From the NCBI GenBank assembly GCA_027422505.1, contig JAPQWV010001621.1:1-64000 (forward strand): a stretch of 64,000 bases of DNA, read 5' to 3'. The notes beneath the pieces are model-generated. The model did no database searches, was not told where the DNA came from, and saw nothing but the letters and a program-made list of their open reading frames with translations. This document shows, one piece after another, positions 1 to 11,786 of the stretch. This DNA comes from Craterostigma plantagineum (taxonomy: Eukaryota; Streptophyta; Magnoliopsida; Lamiales; Linderniaceae). Positions within the stretch are counted from its first letter, which is position 1, and every line of letters begins with the position of its first letter. Both the position numbers and the translations under genes were made by a program.

Positions 1-146
1 ATGGCGTGGCGAACATGGCGGATAGCCTAAAAACCGCTAAGCCATGGCGCATGTAAAGTTGCAGCGAAAATGCTTATATTCTACAGCTGAAAGCTGGAAA
101 CACCATATGTAAAAGAAACATAGCTTAAAAGTTCCTCGTTACCAAC

Positions 147-174
147 CTGGTCGCCAAATCTCAAAGTCGAATAT
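147..174 (-). pseudogene. DCAF13: DCAF13-like exon A, lone copy of a cassette continuing off the left edge
   Basis: This 28-nt exon matches the (D)IRLWDLATR strand of the WD40 protein DCAF13/SOF1. It is flanked by TTTTGCAG on the acceptor side and GTTGGT on the donor side. In this copy the Trp codon TGG has become TGA, so it would terminate translation; the copies at 1760, 3396 and 5030 keep TGG. The remaining exons of its cassette would lie left of base 1. Confidence 0.7.
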
Positions 175-444
175 CTGCAAAACAAAACCAAATAAAAATA
201 TCAAACTGGATTCAATGCAGTGGGAAAAAGAGCTCCAAATGCTACAGAGCATGACATGCGAGAAAACTGTTCCAGTCGAAAAAACCAAATAAAAACAAAA
301 TGCAAATAGGATCCCGACAGCAAAAAATAATAATCAGTGAATATTGCTGGGTAATATCAAATATACGACTTAAAGAGTAAACAAGAAAACATGAATAACA
401 ATAAAATATAGGTGAAAATAAACCAGCAATTGATCACGTCTTAC

Positions 445-1787
445 CTGCAAGAGAAGTGCTCTAGCAGGAGAAGATAACCGTAGATCATATATTGTAATGC
501 TTCTGTCACTGAAATTGCAGAAAAACGAAAAACACGTAATATCAAAGTTAGATGACCTAGTCTTAACAAGTGTATGAAAACTCAGCCAGAAAAGCCACAA
601 AAAATAATAATAATTATAATAACGGAAACAGCGGCGCACTCACCTTATGCAGTTAATAAACAAATATATGGACCTGTACTATTTTCCATCTTAACTTGAA
701 CATATCAACTCAAGCTTGTAATGAATTCAGACCTGCCTGATGTTGCCAATATATTTGGTTCTCCAGGATTGAACCGCACAGATACAAATGTAGTCGTACA
801 GCCGTCAAAACTGTTAACTGGCTGAGATCTGATTCAAAAACAAAGTGTTATAAAGTTGTGGATATGCCAACGAAACAAAGAACACTAAAAAAGACACGTG
901 TTATGGTTCCAAATATCGACTTGAGGTCCAGCAGTAGCAAAAAGATCACCATCCCATTGATGGTCAACAGCCCTGTGAGAAAAATAAAGGGAACAACAGA
1001 AAGAGCAGTATGACTATTAAGCTATCACATGAACAAATTAAAATTAAGGTAGAAGCAGATAAATCTTACGAGAACGCATTTTTCCAAAAGTAGACCCCTA
1101 AAGGCTGCATTATGAAAACATATATCAGACATACACGAAGCAAATACCGTGGAGCAAGGAATTCAGGAAGGAACCATTACCTTATCAACATCATATGATG
1201 AGCCATAAGACTCCATAAGTGAAGGGACTGGAACACTCCACAGCATCACGCTGATATGCAGAGGAAAAGAAGGAACACCGAAAATAAATTAACAGTCGGA
1301 CTGCATAAACATTAGCACTATGTTTATAACCACAAAAGCACAGTCGATGGCCTCACGTTGCATCTGTAGAGACAGTCAGACCCTTTACAGCACCTTTATG
1401 ACCAGGAAACTGGCAAACTGTCCGGCTGTAGTCGTACAACATGTAAGAATTCAGCTGAAGTCAGTTTAACAAATGCCTCTAAGCTAGCATGAGGCTAAAA
1501 TGTATTCTTTTGTACAAGATCCAAATCCACATATATGTAAAGGTAAGGTCGACACAGTGTTATCAAGACGGATGGCGGGTGCGGGTCATGGCACAAAAAC
1601 CCGTCATATATTCATGGCGTGGCGAATATGGCGGATAGCCTAAAAACTGCTACGCCATGGCGCATGTAAAGTTGCAGCGAAAATGCTTATATTCTACAGC
1701 TGAAAGCTGGAAACACCATATGTAAAAGAAACATAGCTTAAAAGTTCCACGTTACCAACCGGGTCGCCAAATCCCAAAGTCGAATAT
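445..1787 (-). pseudogene. DCAF13: DCAF13/SOF1-like WD40 exon cassette 1
   Basis: Seven exons in the order and phase expected for the middle WD repeats of DCAF13 (Sof1 in yeast), a nucleolar small-subunit rRNA processing factor also known as a DDB1-CUL4 substrate receptor. Reading the minus strand: A 1760-1787 (IRLWDLATR); B 1357-1425 (RTVCQFPGHKGAVKGLTVSTD); C 1181-1250 (VMLWSVPVPSLMES..DVDK); D 1070-1104 (PLGVYFWKNAFS); E 898-972 (AVDHQWDGDLFATAG..VDIWNHN); F 733-828 (SQPVNSF..VRFNPGEPNILATSGS); G 445-508 (DRSITIYDLRLSSPARALLLQ). All have GT/AG borders. Between B and C the residues usually preceding the CTVRLW strand are missing. The exons total 437 nt, so cassettes joined in series lose frame. 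The donor after E reads AC/GTGT here rather than AG/GTGT. Confidence 0.82.
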
Positions 1788-2058
1788 CTGCAAAACAAAA
1801 CCAAATAAAAATATCAAACTGGATTCAATGCAGTGGGAAAAAGAGCTCCAAATGCTACAGAGCATGACATGCGAGAAAACTGTTCCAGTCGAAAAAACCA
1901 AATAAAAACTAAATGCAAATAGGATCCCGACAGCAAAAACATAATAATCAGTGAATATTGCTGGGTAATATTAAATATACGACTTAAAGAGTAAACAAGA
2001 AAACATGAATAACGATAAAATATAGGTGAAAATAAACCAGCAATTGACCACGTCTTAC

Positions 2059-3423
2059 CTGCATGAGAAGTGTTCTAGCAGGAGAAGATAACCGTAGATC
2101 ATATATTGTAATGCTTCTGTCACTGAAATTGCAGAAAAACGAAAAACACGTAACATCAAAGTTAGATGACCTAGTCTTAACAAGTGTATGGAAACTCAGC
2201 CAGAAAAGCCAACAAAATAATAATAATAATTATAATAACGGAAACAACGGTATGAAAACATGCACTCACCTTATGCAGTTAATAAACAAATATATGGACC
2301 TGTACTATTTTCCATCTTAACTTGAACATATCAACTCAAGCTTGTAATGAATTCAGACCTGCCTGATTTGCCAATATATTTGGTTCTCCAGGATTGAACC
2401 GCACAGATACAAATGTAGTCGTACCGCCTTCAAAACTGTTAACTGGCTGAGATCTGATTCAAAAACAAAGTCTTATAAAGTTGTGGATATGCGAAAGAAA
2501 CAAAGAACACTAAAAAACACACCTGCTATGGTTCCAAATATCGACTTGAGCTCCAGCAGTAGCAAAAAGATCACCATCCCATTGATGGTCAACAGCCCTG
2601 TGAGAAAAATAAAGGGAACAACAGAAAGAGCAGTATGACAATTAAGCTATCACATGAACAAATTAAGGTTAAGGTAGAAGCAGATAAATCAGACGAGAAC
2701 GCATTTTTCCAAAAGTAGACCCCTAAAGACTGCATTATGAAAACATATATCAGACGTACACGAAGCAAATACCGTGGAGCAAGGGAATTCAGTAAGGATT
2801 AAGGAACCATTACCTTATCAACAACATATGATGAGCCATAAGACTCCATAAGTGAAGGGACTGAAACCCTCCACAGCATCACGATGATATGCAGAGGAAA
2901 AGAAGGAACACCGAAAATAAATTAACAGTCAGACTGCATAAACATTAGCACTATGTTTATAACCACAAAAGCACAGTCGATGGCCTCACGTTGCATCTGT
3001 AGAGACAGTCAGACCCTTTACAGCACCTTTATGACCAGGAAACTGGCAAACTGTCCGGCTGTAGTCGTACAACATGTAAGATTTCAGCTGAAGTCAGTTT
3101 AACAAATGCCTCTAAGCTAGCATAAGGCTAAAATGTATTCTTTTGTACAAGATCCAAATCCACATATATGTAAGGTAAGGTCGACACAGTGTTATCAAGG
3201 CGTATGGCGGGTGCGGGCATGGCGGAAAAAAAAAAACCCGCCATATATTCATGGCGTGGCAATATGGCGGATAGCCTAAAAACCGCTACGCCATGGCGCA
3301 TGTACAGTTGCAGCGAAAATGCTTATATTATACAGCTGAAAGCTGAAAGCACCATATGTAAAAGAAGCATAGCTTAAAAGTTCCTCGTTACCAACCTGGT
3401 CGCCAAATCCCAAAGTCGAATAT
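2059..3423 (-). pseudogene. DCAF13: DCAF13/SOF1-like WD40 exon cassette 2
   Basis: Second copy of the seven-exon cassette, with A at 3396-3423, B ending at 3058 and G at 2059-2122. Exon A keeps its Trp codon. The acceptor in front of exon C has changed from ATATCAG to ATATCAT, so the normal splice into exon C is lost in this copy. Exon G reads SDRSITIYDLRLSSPARTLLMQ, slightly different from cassette 1. Together with the non-triplet cassette length this argues that the array is not translated as a repeated WD protein. Confidence 0.8.
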
Positions 3424-3694
3424 CTGCAAAACAAAACCAAATAAAAATATCAAACTGGATTCAATGCAGTGGGAAAAAGAGCTCCAAATGCTACAGAGCA
3501 TGACATGCGAGAAAACTGTTCCAGTCGAAAAAACCAAATAAAAACTAAATGCAAATAGGATCCCGACAGCAAAAACATAATAATCAGTGAATATTGCTGG
3601 ATAATATCAAATATACGACTTAAAGAGTAAACAAGAAAACATGAATAACAATAAAATATAGGTGAAAATAAACCAGCAATTGATCACGTCTTAC

Positions 3695-5057
3695 CTGCAT
3701 GAGAAGTGTTCTAGCAGGAGAAGATAACCGTAGATCATATATTGTAATGCTTCTGTCACTGAAATTGCAGAAAAACGAAAAACACGTAACATCAAAGTTA
3801 GATGACCTAGTCTTAACAAGTGTATGAAAACTCAGCCAGAAAAGCCACACAAAATAATAATAATTATAATAACGGAAACAACGGTATGAAAACATGCACT
3901 CACCTTATGCAGTTAATACTTAATAAACAAATATATGGACCTGTACTATTTTCCATCTTAACTTGAACATATCAACTCAAGCTTGTAATGAATTCAGACC
4001 TGCCTGATGTTGCCAATATATTTGGTTCTCCAGGATTGAACCGCACAGATACAAATGTAGTCGTACCGCCTTCAAAACTGTAAACTGGCTGAGATCTGAT
4101 TCAAAAACAAAGTGTTATAAAGTTGTGGATATGCGAACGAAACAAAGAACACTAAAAAAGACACCTGCTATGGTTCCAAATATCGACTTGAGCTCCAGCA
4201 GTAGCAAAAAGATCATCCCATTGATGGTCAACAGCCCTGTGAGAAAAATAAAGGGAACAACAGAAAGAGCAGTATGACAATTAAGCTATCACATGAACAA
4301 ATTAAGGTTAAGGTAGAAGCCGATAAATCTTACGAGAACGCATTTTTCCAAAAGTAGACCCCTAAAGGCTGCATTATGAAAACATATATCAGACATGCAC
4401 GAAGCAAATACCGTGGAGCAAGGGAATTCAGTAAGGAACCATTACCTTATCAACAACATATGATGAGCCATAAGACTCCATAAGTGAAGGGACTGGAACA
4501 CTCCACAGCATCACGCTGATATGCAGAGGAAAAGAAGGAATACCGAAAATAAATTAACAGTCGGACTGCATAAACATTAGCACTATGTTTATAACCACAA
4601 AAGCACAGTCGATGGCCTCACGTTGCATCTGTAGAGACAGTCAGACCCTTTACAGCACCTTTATGACCAGGAAACTGGCAAACAGTCCGGCTGTAGTCGT
4701 ACAACATGTAAGATTTCAGCTGAAGTCAGTTTAACAAATGCCTCTAAGGTAGCATGAGGCTAAAATGTATTCTTTTCTACAAGATCCAAATCCACATATA
4801 TGTAAGGTAAGGTCGACACAGTGTTATCAAGGCGTATGGCGGGTGCGGGTCATGGCGGAAAACCAAAAACCCGCCATATATTCATGGCGTGGCGAATATG
4901 GCGGATAGCCTAAAAACCGCTACGCCATGGCGCATGTAAAGTTGCAGCGAAAATGCTTATATTCTACAGCTGAAAGCAGGAAACACCATATGTAAAAGAA
5001 ACATAGCTTAAAAGTTCCTCGTTACCAACCTGGTCGCCAAATCCCAAAGTCGAATAT
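3695..5057 (-). pseudogene. DCAF13: DCAF13/SOF1-like WD40 exon cassette 3
   Basis: Third copy: A at 5030-5057, B ending at 4690, G at 3695-3758. Splice borders of all seven exons look usable, with the donor after exon E in its apparent original form (CATAGCAG then GTGTCT). Exon F has a one-base loss (ACTGTAAACTGG where the other copies have ACTGTTAACTGG), which shifts the frame within the VNSF region. It is otherwise nearly identical to cassette 4. Confidence 0.8.
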
Positions 5058-5328
5058 CTGCAAAACAAAACCAAATAAAAATATCAAACTGGATTCAATG
5101 CAGTGGGAAAAAGAGCTCCAAATGCTACAGAGCATGACATGCGAGAAAACTGTTCCAGTCGAAAAAACCAAATAAAAACAAAATGCAAATAGGATCCCGA
5201 CAGCAAAAACATAATAATCAGTGAATATTGCTGGGTAATATCAAATATACGACTTAAAGAGTAAACAAGAAAACATGAATAACAATAAAATATAGGTGAA
5301 AATAAACCAGCAATTGATCACGTCTTAC

Positions 5329-6321
5329 CTGCAAAAGAAGTGCTCTAGCAGGAGAAGATAACCGTAGATCATATATTGTAATGCTTCTGTCACTGAAATT
5401 GCAGAAAAACGAAAAACACGTAACATCAAAGTTAGATGACCTAATCTTAACAAGTGTATGAAAACTCAGCCAGAAAAGCCACACAAAATAATAATAATAA
5501 TTATAATAACGGAAACAATGGTATGAAAACATGCACTCACCTTATGCAGTTAATAAACAAATATATGGACCTGTACTATTTTCCATCTTAACATGAACAT
5601 ATCAACTCAAGCGTGTAATGAATTCAGACCTGCCTGATGTTGCCAATATATTTGGTTCTCCAGGATTGAACCGCACAGATACAAATGTAGTCGTACCGCC
5701 TTCAAAACTGTTAACTGGCTGAGATCTGATTCAAAAACAAAGTGTTATAAAGTTGTGGATATGCGAACCAAACAAAGAACACTAAAAAAGACACCTGCTA
5801 TGGTTCCAAATATCGACTTGAGCTCCAGCAGTAGCAAAAAGATCACCATCCCATTGATGGTCAACAGCCCTGTGAGAAAAATAAAGGGAACAACAGAAGG
5901 AGCAGTATGACTATTAAGCTATCACATGAACAAATTAAGTTAAGGTAGAAGCAGATAAGTCTTACGAGAACGCATTTTTCCAAATGTAGACCCCTAAAGG
6001 CTGCATTATGAAAACATATATCAGACATACACAAAGCAAATACCGTGGAGCAAGGGAATTCAGTAAGGAACCATTACCTTATCAACATCATATGATGAGC
6101 CATAAGACTCCATAAGTGAAGGGCTGGAACACTCCACAGCATCACGCTGATATGCAGAGGAAAAGAAGGAACACCGAAAATAAATTAACAGTCGGACTGC
6201 ATAAACATTAGCACTATGTTTATAACCACAAAAGCACAGTCGATGGCCTCACGTTGCATCTGTAGAGACAGTCAGACCCTTTACAGCACCTTTATGACCA
6301 GGAAACTGGCAAACTGTCCGG
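5329..6321 (-). pseudogene. DCAF13: DCAF13/SOF1-like WD40 exon cassette 4, lacks exon A
   Basis: Fourth copy, from exon B (ending 6321) through exon G (5329-5392). Exon A, which should lie near 6.65 kb, is absent because the array ends at about 6546. No upstream DCAF13 exons were recognised to the right: the usual N-terminus and first WD repeats are missing. The cassette therefore has no visible promoter or start codon of its own. Confidence 0.8.
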
Positions 6322-6442
6322 CTGTAGTCGTACAACATGTAAGATTTCAGCTGAAGTCAGTTTAACAAATGCCTCTAAGCTAGCATGAAGCTAAAATGTA
6401 TTCTTTTCTACAAGATCCAAATCCACATGGATGTAAGGTAAG

Positions 6443-6556
6443 GTCGACACAGTGTTATCAAGGCGTATGGCGGGTGCGGGTCATGGCGGAAAACCAAAAA
6501 CCCGCCATATATTCATGGCGTGGCGAATATGGCGGATAGCCACGCCATTAACAAAA
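6443..6556. mobile_element. hAT-like terminal remnant in the array, complete at the right edge
   Basis: Each unit junction has CAGTGTTATCAAGGCG followed by GC-rich ATGGCGG-type motifs. Only at the right-hand end of the array does this patch end in an inverted counterpart (CGCCATTAACAAAAAA), which suggests a short hAT-type element whose far end coincides with the array boundary. CA(A/G)TGTT..AA.GCG ends resemble those of the hAT elements at 17979 and 19529. I see no convincing 8-bp TSD. It could instead be a simple GC-rich intron patch. Confidence 0.4.
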
Positions 6557-7164
6557 AAATATGATGATTGCCCTTCACAAACCACTATCTGCACCATCAC
6601 ACAACTTCAATTGAGCAAGCAAAAATCAGTTAATTTGGATTCCAACATAACTGAAAGAACGCTATTTTTCGCAATTTCCCTTCATAAACATAGGCTGAAG
6701 TCTGTTGTTGAACTCCTAACCTAACCCTTCATTTACTGAAACACCAAATGCGATTAATCGGAAACCACAGAAACTGTAGTATCCCTCGCACATTTCACAT
6801 CATCATCTTCTCTTCTCTCATAATTATTCAACAAAAGCATTTAGCGAGAGAAACGTCAACTCTATCGTGAAACCCATCCCAAACTACAAGTAGATCAGTC
6901 GCGTGAAACTCCAATTGAAATCAAACAGAAGAGATATCAGAGGAAAAAGGAACCCATCGCCATACCTTGGTGTTCATGCGAGGAATGTGAGGAGCCGTTC
7001 TAAGAATCAACATGTTGAGGAGCTGAGATGGTTCCCTTTTCTTGCAGCAGGTTTTGCTCGCTTTATCTTTCTACGATTTCAATTACTGATTTCGAATGTG
7101 CAAAGTCTTTTTTTTTTTTTTTTTTTTTTCCCAACGATAACTTGCTATTAGTGAAATAAAGGTA
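6557..7164. other. Unassigned stretch next to the array
   Basis: No repeat or gene could be assigned. On the minus strand near 6980-7030 there is a short ATG-started segment ending in AAG/GTATGG that could be a first exon, but nothing downstream supports it. A pure T tract of about 22 bases lies at 7109-7130. Confidence 0.5.
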
Positions 7165-7960
7165 CACCTGCTAAACAGCACACATGGCCGTTTGATCTGT
7201 CGCATTGCGCCAAACGGAACAAGTCCTCAAAACAGAGGAAAGAAAACCCCACAAGGGGCACAACACTTCCACATGGAGACAGAGGTCCACGAGGGACAAA
7301 AAACCGACAGAAGACGAACCACATAATCTACGACCCAGATCTAAAGAACCTGTAATAGAAAAAGCAATTATGCTAAATATACGACACTCTTCACTTTCAA
7401 AGATCTTCAACTTCTGGGTTTTGTTTTCGTCGGACTGAAGGCTCCACAAGGAAGAAAAGCACTCAACCCGAGAGTCGGGCAAAACGAGGCCCACTACGGG
7501 GAGCCTCGAGGCTGGAACGGCGGAGGAGGAAGTGGCGTCAGCAGGTGGTGGGTGGCGGACAGCATCCAGGCGGCGCCGGCTGGGAGGCGAGCGATGGCTG
7601 GGCGACGGACTGGGCTGCGGGACGGACGGTGGAATTGACCGTGGGAGGGGGACGGCATGAAGCGCAGGGCGGCGTGACCGGGAAGCAAGCCGCGGGTCTG
7701 ACCATTGGGGCTAACGGTGGGCGGTGAACTTGGAGGCACTGTCAACAACGAGCGGCATGGAGGTGTTTCTATTTTTATTTTTATTTTATTTTTTTGAAAA
7801 AAAAAATCGTAGAAAAAAATGAAAAACGAGGCTCCCCCAACCTCCCATGAGGTTGGGGGAGGAGGGAGTGCAGAGAGTGGGACGGTGACACGACGAGGGC
7901 GAGGAAGGGATGGAATGGGAGGAAGATGACGATGGAAGGGGAAGCAGCGGCGCAAGGTAG
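7165..7960 (-). repeat. Dispersed GC-rich repeat family, copy 1 (minus)
   Basis: Read on the minus strand, the block 7170-7450 (CAGTCCGACGAAAACAAAAC.., then GGTTCTTTAGATC.., GTCCCTCGTGGACC..) matches the plus strand of 17560-17800 over about 280 bp. Both are preceded by a C-rich, proline/arginine-coding-looking stretch containing long T tracts. Open frames are long here only because of base composition; no known domain is visible. It looks like the 5' part of an uncharacterised retroelement or SINE/LARD-like repeat. Confidence 0.5.
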
Positions 7961-8597
7961 GGTCTCTCTCTCTCTCTGTTAAAAGCTTACTTATTATTTG
8001 CTCAAATAAAATATATCAATGTGCAAAGTCGCACTTACCTCTTTTTAAGCTTAAATCTTCTTTCCTCCCTCTCTCTCTCCTTGGTGTTGAATCAAGGGTT
8101 AATTACATGTCAGTCCTTTTAACATTTTTAAATAATGTTCAGGCCCCAATAAACTTTAGATAGTGCAATGTCGTTTGATATCAATGTATTTGGACTTGGT
8201 GGGTATAAGATATTTGTGTATGGCTATACAAGGACTTTGTTGATATAAAATTTTTTATGTTTGATATGTGTATATTAATTATGTGGGTAATGAGATATGA
8301 TAGTGTTTGATATTGTGTTTGACTTGGGTGAAGGATTTGATAAATTTACTTAAATGACTTTTTTGCCCTCAAATAAAATAAAGCTTTGTGGTTGTCGTTC
8401 TTATACCGTCTGCAATAATTTCATCAGCAACACGACAAAGAAAGCTAGCCACAAAGATGAACAAACCCTAATCATTTTCTCCATCAATCTTTGATCCAAT
8501 TAAAATAAGGAAACGATGAGAAAACCTTTGTTAAGCAATTCTGATGAGGATTATTGACGAAACTCTTTTGTGCAGATTTTCTTAAAACAGAGGTGGT
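7961..8597. other. AT-rich intergenic sequence, no gene seen
   Basis: Starts with a CT dinucleotide run (7966-7977). From 8165 a segment rich in GTTTGATAT and GGGTAT words resembles, in inverted orientation, the stretch at 9540-9715 (TCGTTTGGTTCGCATG.. on the minus strand). The two could be ends of a larger MITE-like element with the hAT MITE at 8604 nested in it, but the match is weak. Confidence 0.35.
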
Positions 8598-8603
8598 TTC
8601 AAT

Positions 8604-9023
8604 CGATGTTGTAAAACTCGGGCTAGGCGGCGCCTAGGCGCTAGGCGGCCCTGTCCGAGGCGCTTTTTGGCTAGGCGGCTGATTAATCGGTGGAACCGTT
8701 ATCGTCCGCCTAGGCGGCTAGGCGGCCGACTAGGCGGTCTAAGTTTTTTTTTTGTATTTTTTTTTAAAAATTATTAAAAACAATTTTTTTTTGCAAAATT
8801 TCTTTTATAAATACAAAAAAAATTATTAGAATTGACATTATTTATTTAAATAGATAAATTTGATATAGCTTTAGTTTGGTATATTAGCATATAAATAAAA
8901 TTTATAAAAAAATCGGTATACCGACTAATTTCCGCTTAGAAACCGCCAAGGCCCCGCCTAGCCCGCCTAGGCGCTAGGCCCCCCTCGGGCGCCCGACTAG
9001 CGCCTAGCGAATTTACAACATTG
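8604..9023. mobile_element. hAT-type MITE with TAGGCGGC subterminal motifs
   Basis: Ends are CGATGTTGTAAA and, inverted, CAATGTTGTAAA, flanked by TTCAAT on both sides (8598-8603 and 9024-9029). Just inside each end is a run of overlapping palindromic words (GGCGCCTAGGCGCTAGGCGGC on the left, its inverted relatives on the right), and the centre is AT-rich. It is 420 bp long with no coding capacity, so it depends on a hAT transposase supplied elsewhere. The TSD is 6 rather than the canonical 8 bp, perhaps through later mutation. Confidence 0.75.
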
Positions 9024-9029
9024 TTCAAT

Positions 9030-11060
9030 TGGAAAAAAGAGCCCATCCAATCTATAACTAGACATTTACATAATTCCAAGAACGGATCATTTCCATTTAT
9101 GATAATATCGCAACCAAAATTTCTTTCAACTGATAATCTGAAACTACAGACTACACAGTAATGAGAAAAGTTCAATTACTAGCAACAATTCGACTTCAGC
9201 CAACATCTTGGCAAAAAAACCCATCAAAAATTGAATTCTAACTACGCAAGGAAGGAATAAGATTAAATCAATTTAGGAAGATACCAGTTGCACTACCCAA
9301 TTCTTCGCACTACCCAACAATGAAATGCCTAATTCGAAAATATCAGCGCTTGGGAGACGTTTCTTGATGAGCAGCTAGCAACGAGCTTCCTGTTGGTAGA
9401 GAGGGGCGCTTTGTTTCCTTTCAATTTTAGCAAGTGATTGTGGAGAGAATAGAGCAGGATGGAGATGGAGACGCAATCTGGGGCAATAGATACAGTTAAT
9501 GAGGGGTAACATTGGTATTAAGATAATGTGTATTGTGATTCCCACCTCCATGCTGGGTATGTGGGTACACGACTTATAAATGAATTGCTTGTAATAGAAG
9601 GGTATAAGGACACAAGGCTTGTATAATTGTACAAGTATAACAAACACATGTAATTTTATCATACCCACGTCATAACCATTTATTACCCACTCTTACATGC
9701 GAACCAAACGAGCCGCTAAGGACCTACTTTTCAAAGCTCTGAGAAAGGAATACCCAAAACTATGCGATATGACATATTTACCCCATAACAGATGCAATTT
9801 ACAAACCTCTGTCATCGTGTTCTCCAGAGCGAGCTAATCTTGAAGCTCTATTTCCGAATCTTGAAGCTCACATTCCTCCAAGAATCTTGACCTTAGGGAA
9901 CCGACGACAATCGATCTCAAATTTTCATGGGTCGTAGTAACTAAGAATAATTATTAAAGATTGTAGAAGAATAATGCTTCAACCACAATATAATAATCTC
10001 TTGAATAACGACGAAATTTCAATTTTAATGGTCGAATGATGTAAGTGACACAATTTCATCACGGAATAACTGATGTGAGTTATCGATGTTAATCATGGAA
10101 AATGAAGCATTTTGACAGAGCCAATATTGTATTGCTATTTTACACGATTCCTGGGTAACACAATCTTCAACGATTATGACACTTCTCCTTTAACAAATAA
10201 CGAAGATACAGATAAAATACCTTATCGTCCATTAGAAATAACGATGTTATAAATTGTTAATAACACAACCTGTACAGAAGCAAGGGATAGTGAGAACAAT
10301 CGCATAAAAAATGCTATTGTTAATACCAACCGTGAGTAAATAGCATAAAACCTGTGAGTAAAATCATTGAATACCAACCGTGAGTAAATCACATAAAAAC
10401 CGTAAATCGTATAAATACCAAGTCTTTCGTTAGAAATATCGATTCCCTAATTTTTAATAACATATGAATCACCATTTATAACGATCAATGTACGTGTAAT
10501 ACCACTTATTCATCAGAAACAATGATCTATATAAAGTTAATAATGTTACACAATACGCTAGAAACTGCATAAATCTCGGTGTCAGTGGCCCAATCGAGTA
10601 AAATCACGATGTTATATGTTGAACCGTGGTGTGAATAAACTAAATTTCACCGTGCACATTAGCAGTAAACAATTATATTACTGAATTTAATTTGATAAAA
10701 AAAATAAAATTACACAAATTAGGTTTCGTGATGATTGAAACGTTTCAAGGAATTAGCAAAACGTTTTTTCTTATTAATACCAAATTACGAAATTAAAATG
10801 CAACTTTTATGTATAAAATTTGTATTCGTATAAGTATATATGATCTGATGACCTAAAATCATAAAATAAGATGAATGGGACATGTTACATGGGTGTTGAT
10901 GATAGTTGTCGAATGTTAAGTCTATTGTTCGTGCAAATATGTATGAATTATCCACACACGTTATAAAATCCCCACAAGCATGCTTAGATAACTGCGTTTT
11001 TTATGTGTAAGATTTGTATTCATACAAGTATATGATCACATGACTTAAAATCACCAAAAC
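9030..11060. other. Intergenic / left flank of the MULE
   Basis: No gene seen. From about 10280 short words recur (ACCAACCGTGAGTAAAT twice, ACTGCATAAATCTCGG at 10567) that reappear in the tandem repeats at 14.2-15.2 kb on the other side of the transposase pseudogene. This region may therefore be the left part of the same Mutator-like element, although no terminal inverted repeat could be fixed. Confidence 0.4.
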
Positions 11061-11135
11061 GTGATGATAGTTGTCGAATGTGGATGTTGATGATAGTTGT
11101 CGAATGTGGATATTGATGATAGTTGTCGAATGTGT
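11061..11135. repeat. Short minisatellite, ~27-bp unit, three copies
   Basis: GATGATAGTTGTCGAATGTG is repeated three times in a row at 27-bp spacing, with a further single copy near 10899. Confidence 0.9.
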
Positions 11136-11786
11136 GGACAAATATGTATGGATTCATACCAAGAATAGACTATTACTTGTTCATATAATATTAACATTAT
11201 TAAGTCACTATGCGAAGCAAAACTCATCATTAAGAGTAAAAAGTTCAAAATTTATGAGTGAGATTTTCAACTATACACCTTAAAAATTCATATTAAGTAC
11301 ATGAATAACGCAAAGTAAGGGAGTTTCACACAAGCAATATTCTACAAAATTCGTGAGGGCCGCCCAAAATTCGCAAGGCCCGCCAACACAATTTCACACT
11401 GCAACACAGATATTTTGGAGCAATGCCATCGCTAAGCACACGATTGCAGACATACTTACTTCCAAAACATACTTCAACCCTCTTTAATGGCACCAAATTG
11501 AAGGACCCCACAAATTTGACCCCACAAAACTCTTTCCACAAAATTCGATGATGACCCAACTATAGAACACGAAAACGATAAGATTCTTGCACTTTGTCAA
11601 CTTGGCAGCGAATTTTTTCTCTTCGAAGTAAGAGACTTTATTAGAGCTGATGCTACAAATTACACAGCGATTTGCAAGTGCAGAAAGTAACTTCATCTCC
11701 CTCAAGTACAAGTCACCTCTTAGTAACACAAAAACATCACTGCTTATGGGTAATGATGTCAAGTTCATGGTGAGCTGGACCGTGAG

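Larger units (their letters stand above)
1..6546. repeat. Tandem array of four ~1.63-kb units containing DCAF13-like exons
   Basis: The same segment recurs with starts at 1, 1614, 3251, 4884 and, as a stub, 6515, giving unit lengths of 1613, 1637, 1633 and 1631 bp. The copies differ by scattered substitutions and small indels, so they are old enough to have diverged slightly. Each unit holds seven short minus-strand exons of a WD40 gene and, in the intron between the first two exons, a GC-rich patch of ATGGCG-type motifs. The array enters the window from the left and stops at about 6546, immediately after one such patch. Confidence 0.95.

Noticed and set aside
370..5532. Recurrent minus-strand ~90-residue ORFs ending in SDRSITIYDLRLSSPAR..
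   Set aside because: Only the exon-G part is homologous to DCAF13; the N-terminal FRYYNYYYF part is translated intron sequence, so the whole ORFs are not genes.
6960..7030. Possible first exon on the minus strand (ATG, 16 codons, GTATGG donor)
   Set aside because: No downstream exon or protein match could be recognised, and the donor is weak.
7494..7955. 153-residue minus-strand proline/arginine-rich ORF
   Set aside because: Base-composition artefact of a GC-rich repeat; not conserved in the copy at 17.1-17.6 kb.
9375..9668. 97-residue minus-strand ORF
   Set aside because: No domain, starts in AT-rich repeat-like sequence, no supporting splice or promoter signals.
11326..11768. Two overlapping minus-strand ORFs
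   Set aside because: Shadow frames in the flank of the MULE relic; no recognisable protein.
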